A stretch of DNA of 6,425 bases, taken from an uncultured Flavobacteriaceae bacterium (GTDB taxonomy: Bacteria; Bacteroidota; Bacteroidia; Flavobacteriales; Flavobacteriaceae). The stretch lies in contig CAMZMA010000172.1 of NCBI GenBank assembly GCA_947311815.1, positions 1-6,425 on the forward strand, given 5' to 3'. Below are positions 1 through 6,195 of this stretch, piece after piece. A program made the position numbers and the translations under genes. The first letter of the stretch is position 1. Each line of letters begins with the position of its first letter. The notes beneath the pieces are model-generated. The model was not told where the DNA came from and did no database searches. It was given only the letters and a program-made list of their open reading frames with translations.

Positions 1-881
1 CCATAACGATTATTTAGAAATTTAAAACTCGAACCGTGACTTCTTGGTATTAGTTTATCCTCATAATAGACACCGTATTTGTCTGTAACAATGGTTCTAT
101 TGCGTACTTTAAAACTGCTAACATCTCTTTTTTTAAGCTTATGACCTTCGTGGTAAATATGTAAACGGTCTTTTGCATATTTATGTGCCAACTCTTTAAA
201 GGTTTTTGGGTCGGCATCTTTGACTGTAAAAGAGTGTGCTTCGGCACGGTAGAGATTAATGCCGTTGTAAAAAGTATAATGATAGATTACACTATCTTTT
301 AGTACTTCATAATTGGAAAGATAGGTACTCTTTTTGTTTAGTATCTTTTGATAATCGTTGTCATTTGGAATAGCATATTCTTTACAATTTGTTTTTTTTA
401 CATTGTATTTTTCTTTTGAAATGTCAATCCAAGAGTAGTTACCAAACCATTTGAAAAAATAGCGATTGTCAACAAATTTTTGATACTTTGTAATAATGGT
501 ATCTTTGTAACTCATCGTAGTATCACTAGGAAACATTTGATAAGGGATACTTTTTTTTTGGAAAAAGTTAACATAAGTTGTATCTGTACAGAATAGTATT
601 TTTTTAGGAACAGCACTTCCCATATCTTTCCAAATAACTTTGTTTTTATTAATGGTAAATTGATAGGTAAAGCTGTATGTCGTTCCGTAATTATGACCTG
701 TTAGAATTCCTTTTTGCGTACTTTCTTTTTCTGTTTTTATAACTTCGATGAGCTTATTCGCAGTTAATTGTTTTTTTGTTTTATTGGTATTTGTTTTGGT
801 TTCTGTTGTACACGAAATAGCTAATAATAGTACTATTACACTAAAAAAACTATTTCTATTATTTAATACTGATTGTTTCAT
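1..881 (-). CDS. DKNYY-family lipoprotein, C-terminus beyond window
   Basis: The gene is open for 293 codons from the ATG at 881 to base 1 without a stop, so its C-terminal end lies outside the window. Residues 1-24 look like a lipoprotein signal: a hydrophobic stretch (about 12-22) ending in LLAISC with Cys24, followed by a Thr/Lys/Asn-rich linker (25-38). The lipobox is loose (Ala at -3), as is common in Bacteroidota. From about residue 195 the protein shows the repeated pattern of the DKNYY family: an aromatic-rich strand, then 'DADPKTFKELAHKYAKD', then 'HIYHEGHKLKKRDVSSF', then 'DKYGVYYEDKLIPRSHGSSF'. The biochemical role of DKNYY proteins is not known; the signal implies an envelope location. 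The start codon overlaps the stop of the upstream gene as ATGA, so translation is probably coupled. The family call is from memory of the motif, with no search run; the reading frame itself is firm. Confidence 0.85.
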   Translation of the reverse strand, partial: MKQSVLNNRNSFFSVIVLLLAISCTTETKTNTNKTKKQLTANKLIEVIKTEKESTQKGILTGHNYGTTYSFTYQFTINKNKVIWKDMGSAVPKKILFCTDTTYVNFFQKKSIPYQMFPSDTTMSYKDTIITKYQKFVDNRYFFKWFGNYSWIDISKEKYNVKKTNCKEYAIPNDNDYQKILNKKSTYLSNYEVLKDSVIYHYTFYNGINLYRAEAHSFTVKDADPKTFKELAHKYAKDRLHIYHEGHKLKKRDVSSFKVRNRTIVTDKYGVYYEDKLIPRSHGSSFKFLNNRY

Positions 882-1444
882 TTGGATAGCATTATTCCTT
901 TATATTTATAGTATAGTTCAGCACATTTTTCTGGATAATTTGTTTCATTATTAAATTCTTCTAAATAGATTTTTGGAAAATACATCTTAGTTTTTATTGT
1001 AGGTATTTTTACCAATTTATTTTTTGTTTCATCATAATAATTCCAATTACCGATATAATCTCCTGTTAATAAATTTACACTAGATTTACCACTACCATCA
1101 TTTGCAGCGTTACCAAATTCATATCTACTCATACCTATTAAACGTATTTTTTTTGTTTTTTTATTGTACCTAAATTGGTTTTCATATCCTGCTCGCATCC
1201 AATCAATAGCAAAAATAAATCCGTTTTTAGCTTCTCTAATGCTTGAAGTGCCAGCAAACATATCAATTTCTTTACTTTCAATTTTTTTAAAATTAGTTGA
1301 AGACAATTTACATACAATTTTGGAAGTATTATAATCTATGTAAATAGTGTCTAAGACGGCATCACCATCTAAATCTTTGGTAAGTTTGTTTTGACTTAGT
1401 ATAATTGTAGGTAAAAGTAGCAGTATAAATGTATATAATTTCAT
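878..1444 (-). CDS. secreted hypothetical protein with DxDGDxxxD loop
   Basis: This is a 188-residue protein of unknown function. Residues 1-17 (MKLYTFILLLLPTIILS) form a classical signal peptide with likely cleavage before Gln18 and no lipobox cysteine. Directly after it, residues 24-32 read DLDGDAVLD, an acidic D-x-D-G-D-x-x-x-D loop like the calcium-binding loops of EF-hand, dockerin and FG-GAP/VCBS repeats. Here it occurs once and is followed by a strand-rich region, so the mature protein may be a single small beta domain. Charged, aromatic-rich segments follow (79-100 and 126-150), and Cys45 and Cys174 are the only cysteines in the mature part. Its TGA overlaps the ATG of the downstream lipoprotein gene by 4 bp, and the gene upstream ends 32 bp away, so all three are probably co-transcribed. 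Export is well supported; calcium binding is inference. Confidence 0.85.
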   Translation of the reverse strand: MKLYTFILLLLPTIILSQNKLTKDLDGDAVLDTIYIDYNTSKIVCKLSSTNFKKIESKEIDMFAGTSSIREAKNGFIFAIDWMRAGYENQFRYNKKTKKIRLIGMSRYEFGNAANDGSGKSSVNLLTGDYIGNWNYYDETKNKLVKIPTIKTKMYFPKIYLEEFNNETNYPEKCAELYYKYKGIMLSK

Positions 1445-1476
1445 AATTTTTATTTTAACTTAATTTTTTTACTTTT

Positions 1477-1989
1477 CTAAGTATCTTTAGGACAAATATC
1501 AGATGCATTGGCAATCAGCACTTTATTGATAATCTGAACATCACCAACATAAAAGTCGGTTTTTAGCACCAAATGCATAACTGGCAGGTATTGGTTTTTT
1601 AGATAAACAGAACTCCCATAATAATCACATTCACGACTACTGTCTGGAGGGAAACAATTTTCATAATAAACATATACATTTTGGTTTGCTATGGTAAACT
1701 CATCGACTAATTCCGTTTCATCAAAAATAGGCATTGCAAACAAGAATACTAAAGGAGATAGTGTAATCAATACTGCTGTTTTAATGAATTTCTCTGTTTT
1801 ACTCTTCTTTTTATTATGGATAAACCATAATTTAAAAAGAGATAACAAACCTGTAGTTAAAGCCAGTATAAAAGTGCTGACAAGAAAAACGATTTGGGCA
1901 TTTTCCCAAGATGGTAGTACTTTAACTTGAACTATTAACGTTACCAATAACAGTAAAATAATTGTTATTACAAATACTCTTGTTTTCAT
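1477..1989 (-). CDS. three-pass membrane protein of unknown function
   Basis: The product has 170 residues and no family I recognise. Three hydrophobic segments are visible at about 5-22, 33-56 and 69-88. The basic loop between the second and third (residues 59-70, HNKKKSKTEKFIK) and the basic N-terminus place both inside under the positive-inside rule. The C-terminal domain (about 89-170) would then lie on the outer face of the inner membrane. That domain carries three cysteines (112, 121, 166) and several Tyr/Val-rich strands, so disulphides are possible. It starts 12 bp after the SUKH gene ends, within the same run of minus-strand genes. A small membrane protein in an immunity-type cluster could protect against a periplasmic or membrane-active toxin, but nothing in the sequence shows this. 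Confidence 0.8.
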   Translation of the reverse strand: MKTRVFVITIILLLLVTLIVQVKVLPSWENAQIVFLVSTFILALTTGLLSLFKLWFIHNKKKSKTEKFIKTAVLITLSPLVFLFAMPIFDETELVDEFTIANQNVYVYYENCFPPDSSRECDYYGSSVYLKNQYLPVMHLVLKTDFYVGDVQIINKVLIANASDICPKDT

Positions 1990-2001
1990 AATTTATTCCT
2001 T

Positions 2002-3162
2002 TTAAAACGCTCCTATTTTTTCGTTCACTAGATTTGTGATATGTTCATCAAAACCTTTGTTTGTACAGGTTTTTAACGCATCAAAATGCCAATCGTCTTG
2101 AGAAAAGGAATACACAGCCATTTCGCCTGTTTCTGGGTTTAGACTGCGTTTGTCAAAACAATAATACCAAACTGCTTGTAAGCCTTCGTCTCCATAAGAA
2201 AAGCAAATTAAATTTTTGGTAGCTTCTCGCTCTTCTTGGCTTAAATTGTTAAAGCCTTCCGTCCATTGTTTTGCTAATTCGTTATGCAATGTGTTTATTT
2301 CAGCAAGTTCAAGTAATTTACTGTCATTATCGCTCCAACGTCCAAACTTAAACAAACCGTTTTTTAGCACAAAATTGGTGTAACTTGGCGGAAATTTAAA
2401 ATCTAATTGCTGTTCTATACGCTCTAGTGTTGTTTTTTTTACTTTTGAAAAAAAATAGGGTAAATAACCTGCTGCCTCCTGAATATCATCTTTAAAATTT
2501 AACTTTAAAAATTTAGCATAGCGATTTAAAGCTTCTTTTGCTGTTTCGTTTACTGCTCCTTTTATTAGCTTTTCTAGATTATTAGCTTCTATAAAATCTT
2601 TATAGGCTTTTGAATTTATAGTTTCTTTAAAAGTCTCATTATCACCGTCTATATTGAGTAATTTTTGGATATCAAAATAAGCACTTTCCATTTCATTCAT
2701 TTTCAATAAAATGGAAATTTTTTGCTCATATAAAGGGATATCATCCAAATCATCAATAGGACTATGGATGGCTAAAGCCTCATCTACAAAGTCTAATGCT
2801 TCCGTATAATTTTCTTCCTCATTTTTAAGGTATGCTAAAAAATGACAGGCAAAACGCCTAGCATATCTCGGAAAATTATGCTCTTTAAGATAAGGCCAAA
2901 ATTCAAAATCGGTATAGGTCAATAAGACATAGGCATCATTTTCGGCAGTATTACTTTCTAATTGTGCCGCACAATAGAGTTTTGCAAACGCAGTAAAACG
3001 ATTGGCTTCGCTATTGGTTTCTCCATCTTTAGTTTTATTATTGAAATGTAATAAATCATACGCTTTTCGCCAGTTTTTATTGGCGAATTGCGTTATGCCT
3101 TTACGCATTGTTTTATCTACTAACCCAATGTATTCATTGCTATATTGAATTGCTTTAAGCAT
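2002..3162 (-). CDS. SUKH (SMI1/KNR4) protein with TPR-like N-terminus
   Basis: The 386-residue product has two parts. Residues about 246-385 look like an SMI1/KNR4 (SUKH) domain: it opens with 'LERIEQQLDFKFPPSYTNF' plus 'LKNGLFKFG', the family's usual helix, Pro-Pro turn and Asn-Gly signature. It then shows 'FSYGDEGLQAVWYYCFDK', 'PETGEMAVYSF' and a Ser-Gln-Asp-Asp-Trp turn. SUKH proteins are established immunity proteins that bind and neutralise contact-dependent or secreted toxins such as nucleases and deaminases. The first 240 residues are helical; about 101-173 resemble TPR helices (for example 'EALDFVDEALAIHSP'). Many SUKH proteins are 130-200 residues, so this is a longer helical-repeat plus SUKH architecture. 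There is no signal peptide, which fits cytoplasmic action. The ATG lies 27 bp after the stop of the frameshifted DUF6985-like gene. The target toxin is unknown and not encoded here. Confidence 0.88.
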   Translation of the reverse strand: MLKAIQYSNEYIGLVDKTMRKGITQFANKNWRKAYDLLHFNNKTKDGETNSEANRFTAFAKLYCAAQLESNTAENDAYVLLTYTDFEFWPYLKEHNFPRYARRFACHFLAYLKNEEENYTEALDFVDEALAIHSPIDDLDDIPLYEQKISILLKMNEMESAYFDIQKLLNIDGDNETFKETINSKAYKDFIEANNLEKLIKGAVNETAKEALNRYAKFLKLNFKDDIQEAAGYLPYFFSKVKKTTLERIEQQLDFKFPPSYTNFVLKNGLFKFGRWSDNDSKLLELAEINTLHNELAKQWTEGFNNLSQEEREATKNLICFSYGDEGLQAVWYYCFDKRSLNPETGEMAVYSFSQDDWHFDALKTCTNKGFDEHITNLVNEKIGAF

Positions 3163-3189
3163 AATTTTTATTCTTTTAAATAAAAGTAA

Positions 3190-3680
3190 CTACCAACAGA
3201 TACCGCCTTCTGCAATAGCTATAACTCTATTTCTGTACGCCTTGGCTACCATACCGTGTTCCTCATCCCAAGAAACAGCAAAGTCAAATTCTAAGAAGTA
3301 GATGCCTTTTTTTCTATAAGAAATCTAATACCTATAAGTTTAACATTCTTTTTTAGCCAATCCTCAGTAACCGTTTCAGGCAACTCTATTCCATAGTCGT
3401 CAAAAGCTTCCTCAAAATCGTAGGCATAAAAGTCTTTAAACTCCAGCATACGCTTAATCGTCTCCATAAAGTGATTATAAAAACGCTCTTCATTATCTAA
3501 ATAATATTGAATTGCCTTCTCTTTATTTGCATTGAAATCTTCCGAATAAATAGTTAATTCATTATTATAACCGTGAAGTGTATGTAGGTTCCAATTAGAA
3601 TTTTCTATAACAATCCGTGCTGTATTGTCAATAGTTAATTTTTCTTTTATATTTTTCATATTTACAGCTAATTTCGACAT
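3190..3680 (-). pseudogene. DUF6985-like gene interrupted by a -1 frameshift
   Basis: From the ATG at 3680 the frame runs 129 codons and stops at 3291-3293 with an atypical tail (ASTS). In the -1 frame the sequence continues without interruption from the A7 run at 3307-3313 to a TAG at 3190-3192. It reads 'GIYFLEFDFAVSWDEEHG', then 'MVAKAYRNRVIAIAEGGICW'. That segment matches the remembered C-terminal signature of DUF6985 proteins (an FxxxWDEEHG motif followed by a basic strand ending in a Gly-rich turn). Joining the frames gives 163 residues, about the expected domain length. The first part is cytoplasmic-looking, with 'EEAFDDYGIELPE' before the join. Met8 (3659) is an alternative start and aligns better with the decayed paralogue at 4686-4787. 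This may be a true mutation, a homopolymer sequencing error, or a gene read through by slippage. Function unknown. Confidence 0.75.
3306..3312 (-). promoter_or_regulatory. possible -1 slippery heptamer (A AAA AAG)
   Basis: On the minus strand the zero frame reads GAA AAA AAG GCA, so the heptamer A AAA AAG is in the phase required for tandem -1 slippage. This is the same heptamer used in E. coli dnaX. After slipping, the next codon is GGC, and the frame continues into the 38-residue conserved C-terminal segment. The zero-frame stop TAG follows 15 bases after the heptamer (3293-3291). I see no strong downstream stem-loop or upstream Shine-Dalgarno-like stimulator. A simple one-base loss from an A8 run is therefore at least as likely as programmed frameshifting. 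Confidence 0.3.
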
Positions 3681-3706
3681 ACGGTATCTTTTTTATTGTG
3701 CAGCAC

Positions 3707-4639
3707 TTATTCTTTGAAATATTCTATTTCTCTTTCCGAAATAAATATAGGTGTTTCATCTTCAAAATCTGTTTTTTTTATCCAATTTCCTTGTTTGTCA
3801 AATTCATACGTATAAGTCAATTTTCCCGTTAGGTTAATAAGCATACCATTTGAGTTACGCTTTTCTTCAATCTTATTTCCTTTTTCGTTATACTTATAGG
3901 TCACTTTTAAGTATAGCCTGCCGTCTGAGTGATACTGATTTTTTTCAATCATATTTCCTTTTTCGTCATACTTATAAGTCTCTTTAGAGTCTAGGCTGCC
4001 ATCTGAGTTATAACTATTTTCTCCAATCATATTTTCTTTTTCGTCATACTTATAAGTCCATTTTCTGTATAGACTACTGTCTGAGTTATACATATTACCT
4101 TCAATTACATTTCCTTTTTCGTTATACTTATAAGTCGTTTTTTTGTCTAGGCTGCCATCTGAGTTATACCTATTTTCTTCAATCTTATTTCCTTTTCCGT
4201 TATACTTATAAGTCATTTTTCCGTCTAGGTTACCATCTGAGTTATACATATTGCTTTCAATCATATTTCCTTTTCCGTCATACTTTCTCGTTATTTTTAC
4301 GTCTAGATTACCATCTGATTTATACATAATACTTTCAATCATATTTCCTTCTCCGTCACACTTATAGACCCATTTTTTGTATAGGCTACCGTCTGAGTTA
4401 TAGAAGCTGTTTTCAATTATATTTCCTTTTTTATTAAAGACTATAAATTCTCTTTCTCTTTCTATAATTTCGTCAAATTTTCCAGTCACCAGGTATGAAT
4501 GCATTTTCACGGATTTAACTTTACCCGTTAAGTTCATTCTAGTCATATCATTTTGATTTTCTTTATTTATTGCATATCCAAAAAACAATAAACTGGATAA
4601 GCCAATAAGAATGTAAATTAAATTTTTTTTTGTTCTCAT
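3707..4639 (-). CDS. YD-like 26-residue repeat protein with signal sequence
   Basis: I take the ATG at 4639, giving 310 residues. An in-frame ATG at 4735 would add 32 residues that overlap a decayed gene and place residues in front of an obvious signal sequence. Residues 1-25 (MRTKKN plus a hydrophobic run to Ala23) are a signal peptide or N-terminal anchor without a lipobox cysteine. Residues 65-246 are seven exact-length 26-residue repeats of the form TYKYDEKGNMIEENxYNSDGSLDxKx; degenerate units follow to the end (247-310). The Y-x-Y-D-x-x-G-N-x-I core resembles RHS/YD repeats and YwqK-like antitoxin proteins, which form beta-hairpin arrays. The protein is probably an envelope-facing beta solenoid or sheet. 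No enzymatic motif is seen. It follows the small stub gene and precedes the frameshifted DUF6985-like gene by 26 bp. Function unknown; a binding or immunity role is inference. Confidence 0.85.
   Translation of the reverse strand: MRTKKNLIYILIGLSSLLFFGYAINKENQNDMTRMNLTGKVKSVKMHSYLVTGKFDEIIEREREFIVFNKKGNIIENSFYNSDGSLYKKWVYKCDGEGNMIESIMYKSDGNLDVKITRKYDGKGNMIESNMYNSDGNLDGKMTYKYNGKGNKIEENRYNSDGSLDKKTTYKYNEKGNVIEGNMYNSDSSLYRKWTYKYDEKENMIGENSYNSDGSLDSKETYKYDEKGNMIEKNQYHSDGRLYLKVTYKYNEKGNKIEEKRNSNGMLINLTGKLTYTYEFDKQGNWIKKTDFEDETPIFISEREIEYFKE
3902..4447 (-). repeat. seven tandem 78-bp units inside the YD-like gene
   Basis: The seven units encode residues 65-246 of the YD-like protein, each exactly 26 codons with no indels. 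Nucleotide conservation is high around the segments encoding YNSDGSL and KYxEKGN, including shared synonymous choices. This points to expansion by tandem duplication rather than ancient divergence. Loss or gain of a unit would keep the frame, so copy number could vary between strains. Confidence 0.9.
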
Positions 4640-4685
4640 ATTTTTTTCTTTTTTTAATAGTGCACAACTAGTAGTTATCTGCAAT

Positions 4686-4787
4686 TCACTCTCTTGATGT
4701 ATTAACATCAAGAGAATGCGAATTCCAATTTTCAATAAGCACCTGTACTGTTTCGTTAATAGTTAATTTTTTTTTTATTTCAAGCAT
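4686..4787 (-). pseudogene. truncated N-terminal stub of a DUF6985-like paralogue
   Basis: An ATG at 4787-4785 directly abuts the TAG stop of the upstream gene. It opens 33 codons beginning MLEIKKKLTINETVQVLIEN and ending in TGA at 4688-4686. The product aligns with the start of the frameshifted gene at 3190-3680 (MKNIKEKLTIDNTARIVIEN from its Met8): 11 of 20 positions are identical over that stretch, and both continue with Trp-Asn and a His-x-Leu. Homology stops near codon 27, where a perfect hairpin begins, and the remaining ~130 residues of the domain are missing. This is best read as the remnant of a second family copy after a deletion. Its start still fits the operon spacing, so it may be translated as a short peptide. 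Confidence 0.65.
4690..4715. repeat. perfect 11-bp inverted repeat with 4-base loop
   Basis: TCTCTTGATGT (4690-4700), loop ATTA (4701-4704), then ACATCAAGAGA (4705-4715) is fully complementary over 11 bp. No T-tract follows on either strand, so it does not look like an intrinsic terminator. It sits at the point where the DUF6985-like stub loses homology to its paralogue. It could be a deletion scar, a transcript-processing or attenuation hairpin, or a protein-binding palindrome. Confidence 0.75.
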
Positions 4788-5231
4788 CTATTCAGCAATA
4801 TAAGGCTCTCCAATTTCATTACCGTCTTGGTCAAAGTAATGTTCTTCTACTACATAACCTTCATCAAAAGTGGTTACTGCTTTAAAACCATCTCTTGGAT
4901 TGTAAATTTCGGTAGTATCGTTTACGCTTTGTTGCGAAACAAATTCTCCGTGTGGTACACCATCTACATAGCTTCCTTTTTGCGAGAAAGTGCCATCTTG
5001 GTGAAAGCGTGTAAAGGTCATATCTTCTGAACCATCATCTTTAAAAAAAGTATGACATACTAAATGTCCTGTTGGTGCTAACCACCATTTCCATTCACCA
5101 ATCATATTGCCATCTTCATCGCGTTGTCCTAATTCCCATTCATTGTCTTCAGGAACCCAAACGGCTTCTGTTGGTACGGTACTTGGTCTGTTGTCTTGTT
5201 GTGTTTTTTCTTTTTTGCTAAAAAATCCCAT
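4788..5231 (-). CDS. small MORN/YwqK-like cytoplasmic protein
   Basis: This is a 147-residue soluble protein with no signal peptide. After a polar N-terminus (MGFFSKKEKTQQDNRPST) comes a Trp-rich segment, 'AVWVPEDNEWELGQRDEDG' then 'NMIGEWKWWLAPTG' (residues 23-55). Residues 72-98 read 'TFTRFHQDGTFSQKGSYVDG' plus 'VPHGEFV', a MORN/YwqK-like pattern in which a G-x-Y-x-x-G-x-x-H-G-E unit forms a beta hairpin. A last unit (119-142) ends 'EEHYFDQDGNEIGE'. YwqK-type proteins are annotated as antitoxin components, but the activity of this subfamily is not known to me. I recall similar WVPEDNEWELG proteins in flavobacteria; this is memory, not a search. It is the first gene of the long minus-strand run, about 35-40 bases downstream of the candidate promoter. 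Its stop directly abuts the ATG of the DUF6985-like stub. Confidence 0.85.
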   Translation of the reverse strand: MGFFSKKEKTQQDNRPSTVPTEAVWVPEDNEWELGQRDEDGNMIGEWKWWLAPTGHLVCHTFFKDDGSEDMTFTRFHQDGTFSQKGSYVDGVPHGEFVSQQSVNDTTEIYNPRDGFKAVTTFDEGYVVEEHYFDQDGNEIGEPYIAE

Positions 5232-5255
5232 AATTTTGTGGTTTTGAATTTATAA

Positions 5256-5341
5256 TTTTATTATTCACTTGCTAAGATAACACGTTTTGTTTTTTATCAA
5301 ACTTCTATTTTGTAAGTGTAGTTATCTAATTTGTAAGTGTG
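5256..5341 (-). repeat. 86-bp upstream element, copy A
   Basis: This segment aligns without gaps to 6196-6281 in the same orientation, with 64 of 86 positions identical by hand count. It begins 25 bases upstream of the MORN-like gene start. The best conserved part (proximal ~30 bases, minus strand ...TTAGCAAGTGAATAATAAAA) follows the candidate -7 box. The distal part can be read as HTYKLDNYTYKIEV then stop, similar to YTYQLDDYIYKL in copy B. The element may therefore combine a promoter with the tail of a decayed coding sequence. Confidence 0.7.
5272..5301 (-). promoter_or_regulatory. candidate Bacteroidota promoter for the main operon
   Basis: On the minus strand, TTTG (5301-5298) is followed after 18 bases by TATCTTAG (5279-5272). 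This is close to the Bacteroidota consensus of TTTG at -33 and TAnnTTTG at -7 with about 19 bases between. The -7 box is conserved in the second copy of the element (TACTTTAG at 6219-6212). Transcription would start about 30-35 bases before the ATG at 5231 and could cover all minus-strand genes to the left edge. Confidence 0.5.
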
Positions 5342-5416
5342 AAAAATGGATATCTATTTGTATTCAATAGTAGTATAGAATCAATAATTTTATAACTCAA
5401 ATAACGTTTACTTAAT

Positions 5417-6142
5417 TTACTTAGCCAATTTGGGTAAAAAAGACAAATCTACTGTGTATTTTTTAGGATTTTCATTATCAATTAAAACCGTTATTTTATC
5501 TGTTTTTATAAACTCAGTAGGGTCAAACCAGATATTATCACTAGTAAAAATATGTATCTTAGATGTTCTAGGGTTTTTCCATTGAGACACGATTACAAAA
5601 GGATTTACCCCATTAACAGCAAAAGATGTATTTAAAGTTACGTTTTGAAAATCAGTCTCTATTCTTTTTCCATTTAGTTTTAGATGTTCTAGTATATTTT
5701 TTTTTCTAATATAATATAGAATAATACCTCCTCCTGTTAAAAAAAATACCGAACCTAATATTCCCAAAATAGTTATACCTCCCCAAATTGAAAAAAAGCT
5801 TTTTATTTTTGCTTTATTTGGTGATTTTGGATTGTAAAGAACAGTTACTTGTTCATCAACACTATAGCTAGGCGGATTGCTACTGGTTGATGAAGAAAAT
5901 TCAATTTGTACACCTTTACTGTCTGTAAATTGAACTAATGGTTTGTACATTATATCGTTATGTGTTGTATTGTTATTAGAAGAGCTGGTAGATCGTGTTT
6001 TTAATAATTCTACTACAACACCTTGTGTTTCAATAGAGTTTTCTAGAAACTCACTAGTGTTTTTATACATAAAAAAAGTTCCTATTAGCATTGCTGCTCC
6101 TATAATTGTAAAAATGTATTTGATAATGTTTAGTACTTTCAT
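5417..6142 (-). CDS. DUF3592 family membrane protein
   Basis: The product has 241 residues. A first membrane segment at about 7-27 is followed by an extracytoplasmic domain, a second membrane segment at about 117-145, and a basic turn (YIRKKN, 144-149). A C-terminal domain ends the protein. Residues about 31-113 show the DUF3592 pattern: 'ETQGVVVELLKTR', then 'YKPLVQFTDSKGVQIEF', then 'PPSYSVDEQVTVLYNPKSP' and 'KAKI'. Here Gly-x-Val, Tyr-x-Pro-x-Val-x-Phe and the Val-x-Tyr-Asn-Pro turn are the family marks. The Ser/Asn-rich stretch at 51-60 is a likely loop. The C-terminal half (157-241) ends in another 'ITVLIDNENPKKYTVDL' turn resembling the first, so it may be a second, cytoplasmic copy of the fold. 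The function of DUF3592 is unknown. The gene has its own leader and begins within an inverted repeat shared with a divergent neighbour. Confidence 0.88.
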   Translation of the reverse strand: MKVLNIIKYIFTIIGAAMLIGTFFMYKNTSEFLENSIETQGVVVELLKTRSTSSSNNNTTHNDIMYKPLVQFTDSKGVQIEFSSSTSSNPPSYSVDEQVTVLYNPKSPNKAKIKSFFSIWGGITILGILGSVFFLTGGGIILYYIRKKNILEHLKLNGKRIETDFQNVTLNTSFAVNGVNPFVIVSQWKNPRTSKIHIFTSDNIWFDPTEFIKTDKITVLIDNENPKKYTVDLSFLPKLAK

Positions 6143-6162
6143 AGTTGATGTTTTTAATTAGT
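6094..6162 (-). repeat. left arm of inverted repeat (gene start plus leader)
   Basis: The 69 bases are the exact reverse complement of 6357-6425. They cover 20 bases upstream of the ATG and the first 49 bases of the DUF3592 gene. Identity stops abruptly upstream at 6163. Downstream, the comparison is cut off by the window edge, so the arm may be longer. Confidence 0.95.
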
Positions 6163-6195
6163 TTTAATGATGTGTTATATATTAGTGTAATATGG

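Noticed and set aside
50..247. 65-codon minus-strand open frame within the left-edge gene
   Set aside because: It lies in a different frame from the DKNYY lipoprotein, which is open across the whole of 1-881 and carries a signal peptide and family motifs; this is a shadow.
748..954. Plus-strand open frame of 68 codons
   Set aside because: It is antisense to the start of the lipoprotein gene and the end of the secreted-protein gene. Its hydrophobic composition mirrors AT-rich antisense sequence, and no promoter or family resemblance is seen.
1691..1930. Plus-strand open frame of 79 codons
   Set aside because: It is antisense to the three-pass membrane protein, whose topology is coherent; there is no supporting feature.
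3902..4447. Regular repeat considered as a CRISPR array
   Set aside because: The repeats are contiguous 78-bp coding units in frame, without spacers.
3681..4672. Similar T-rich stretches ending in TGTGCA / GTGCA before the YD-like and DUF6985-like genes
   Set aside because: The resemblance is short and mostly homopolymer; it cannot be told from chance in this AT-rich sequence.
4690..4715. Hairpin considered as an intrinsic terminator
   Set aside because: No run of T follows the stem on either strand, and genes with operon spacing continue beyond it.
4640..4735. Earlier in-frame start for the YD-like repeat protein
   Set aside because: The 32 extra residues overlap the decayed DUF6985-like stub and the hairpin, and they precede an evident signal sequence starting at the ATG at 4639.
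4827..5030. Plus-strand open frame of 67 codons
   Set aside because: It is antisense to the MORN-like gene, which has clear motif structure.
5355..5385. Weak TTGTATTC / GAATCAA inverted repeat after the DUF3592 gene
   Set aside because: The stem is about 7 bp with a bulge and a 12-base loop, and has no T-tract; not enough for a terminator call.
5943..6161. Plus-strand open frame of 72 codons
   Set aside because: It is antisense to the N-terminal half of the DUF3592 gene and ends in its leader; a shadow.
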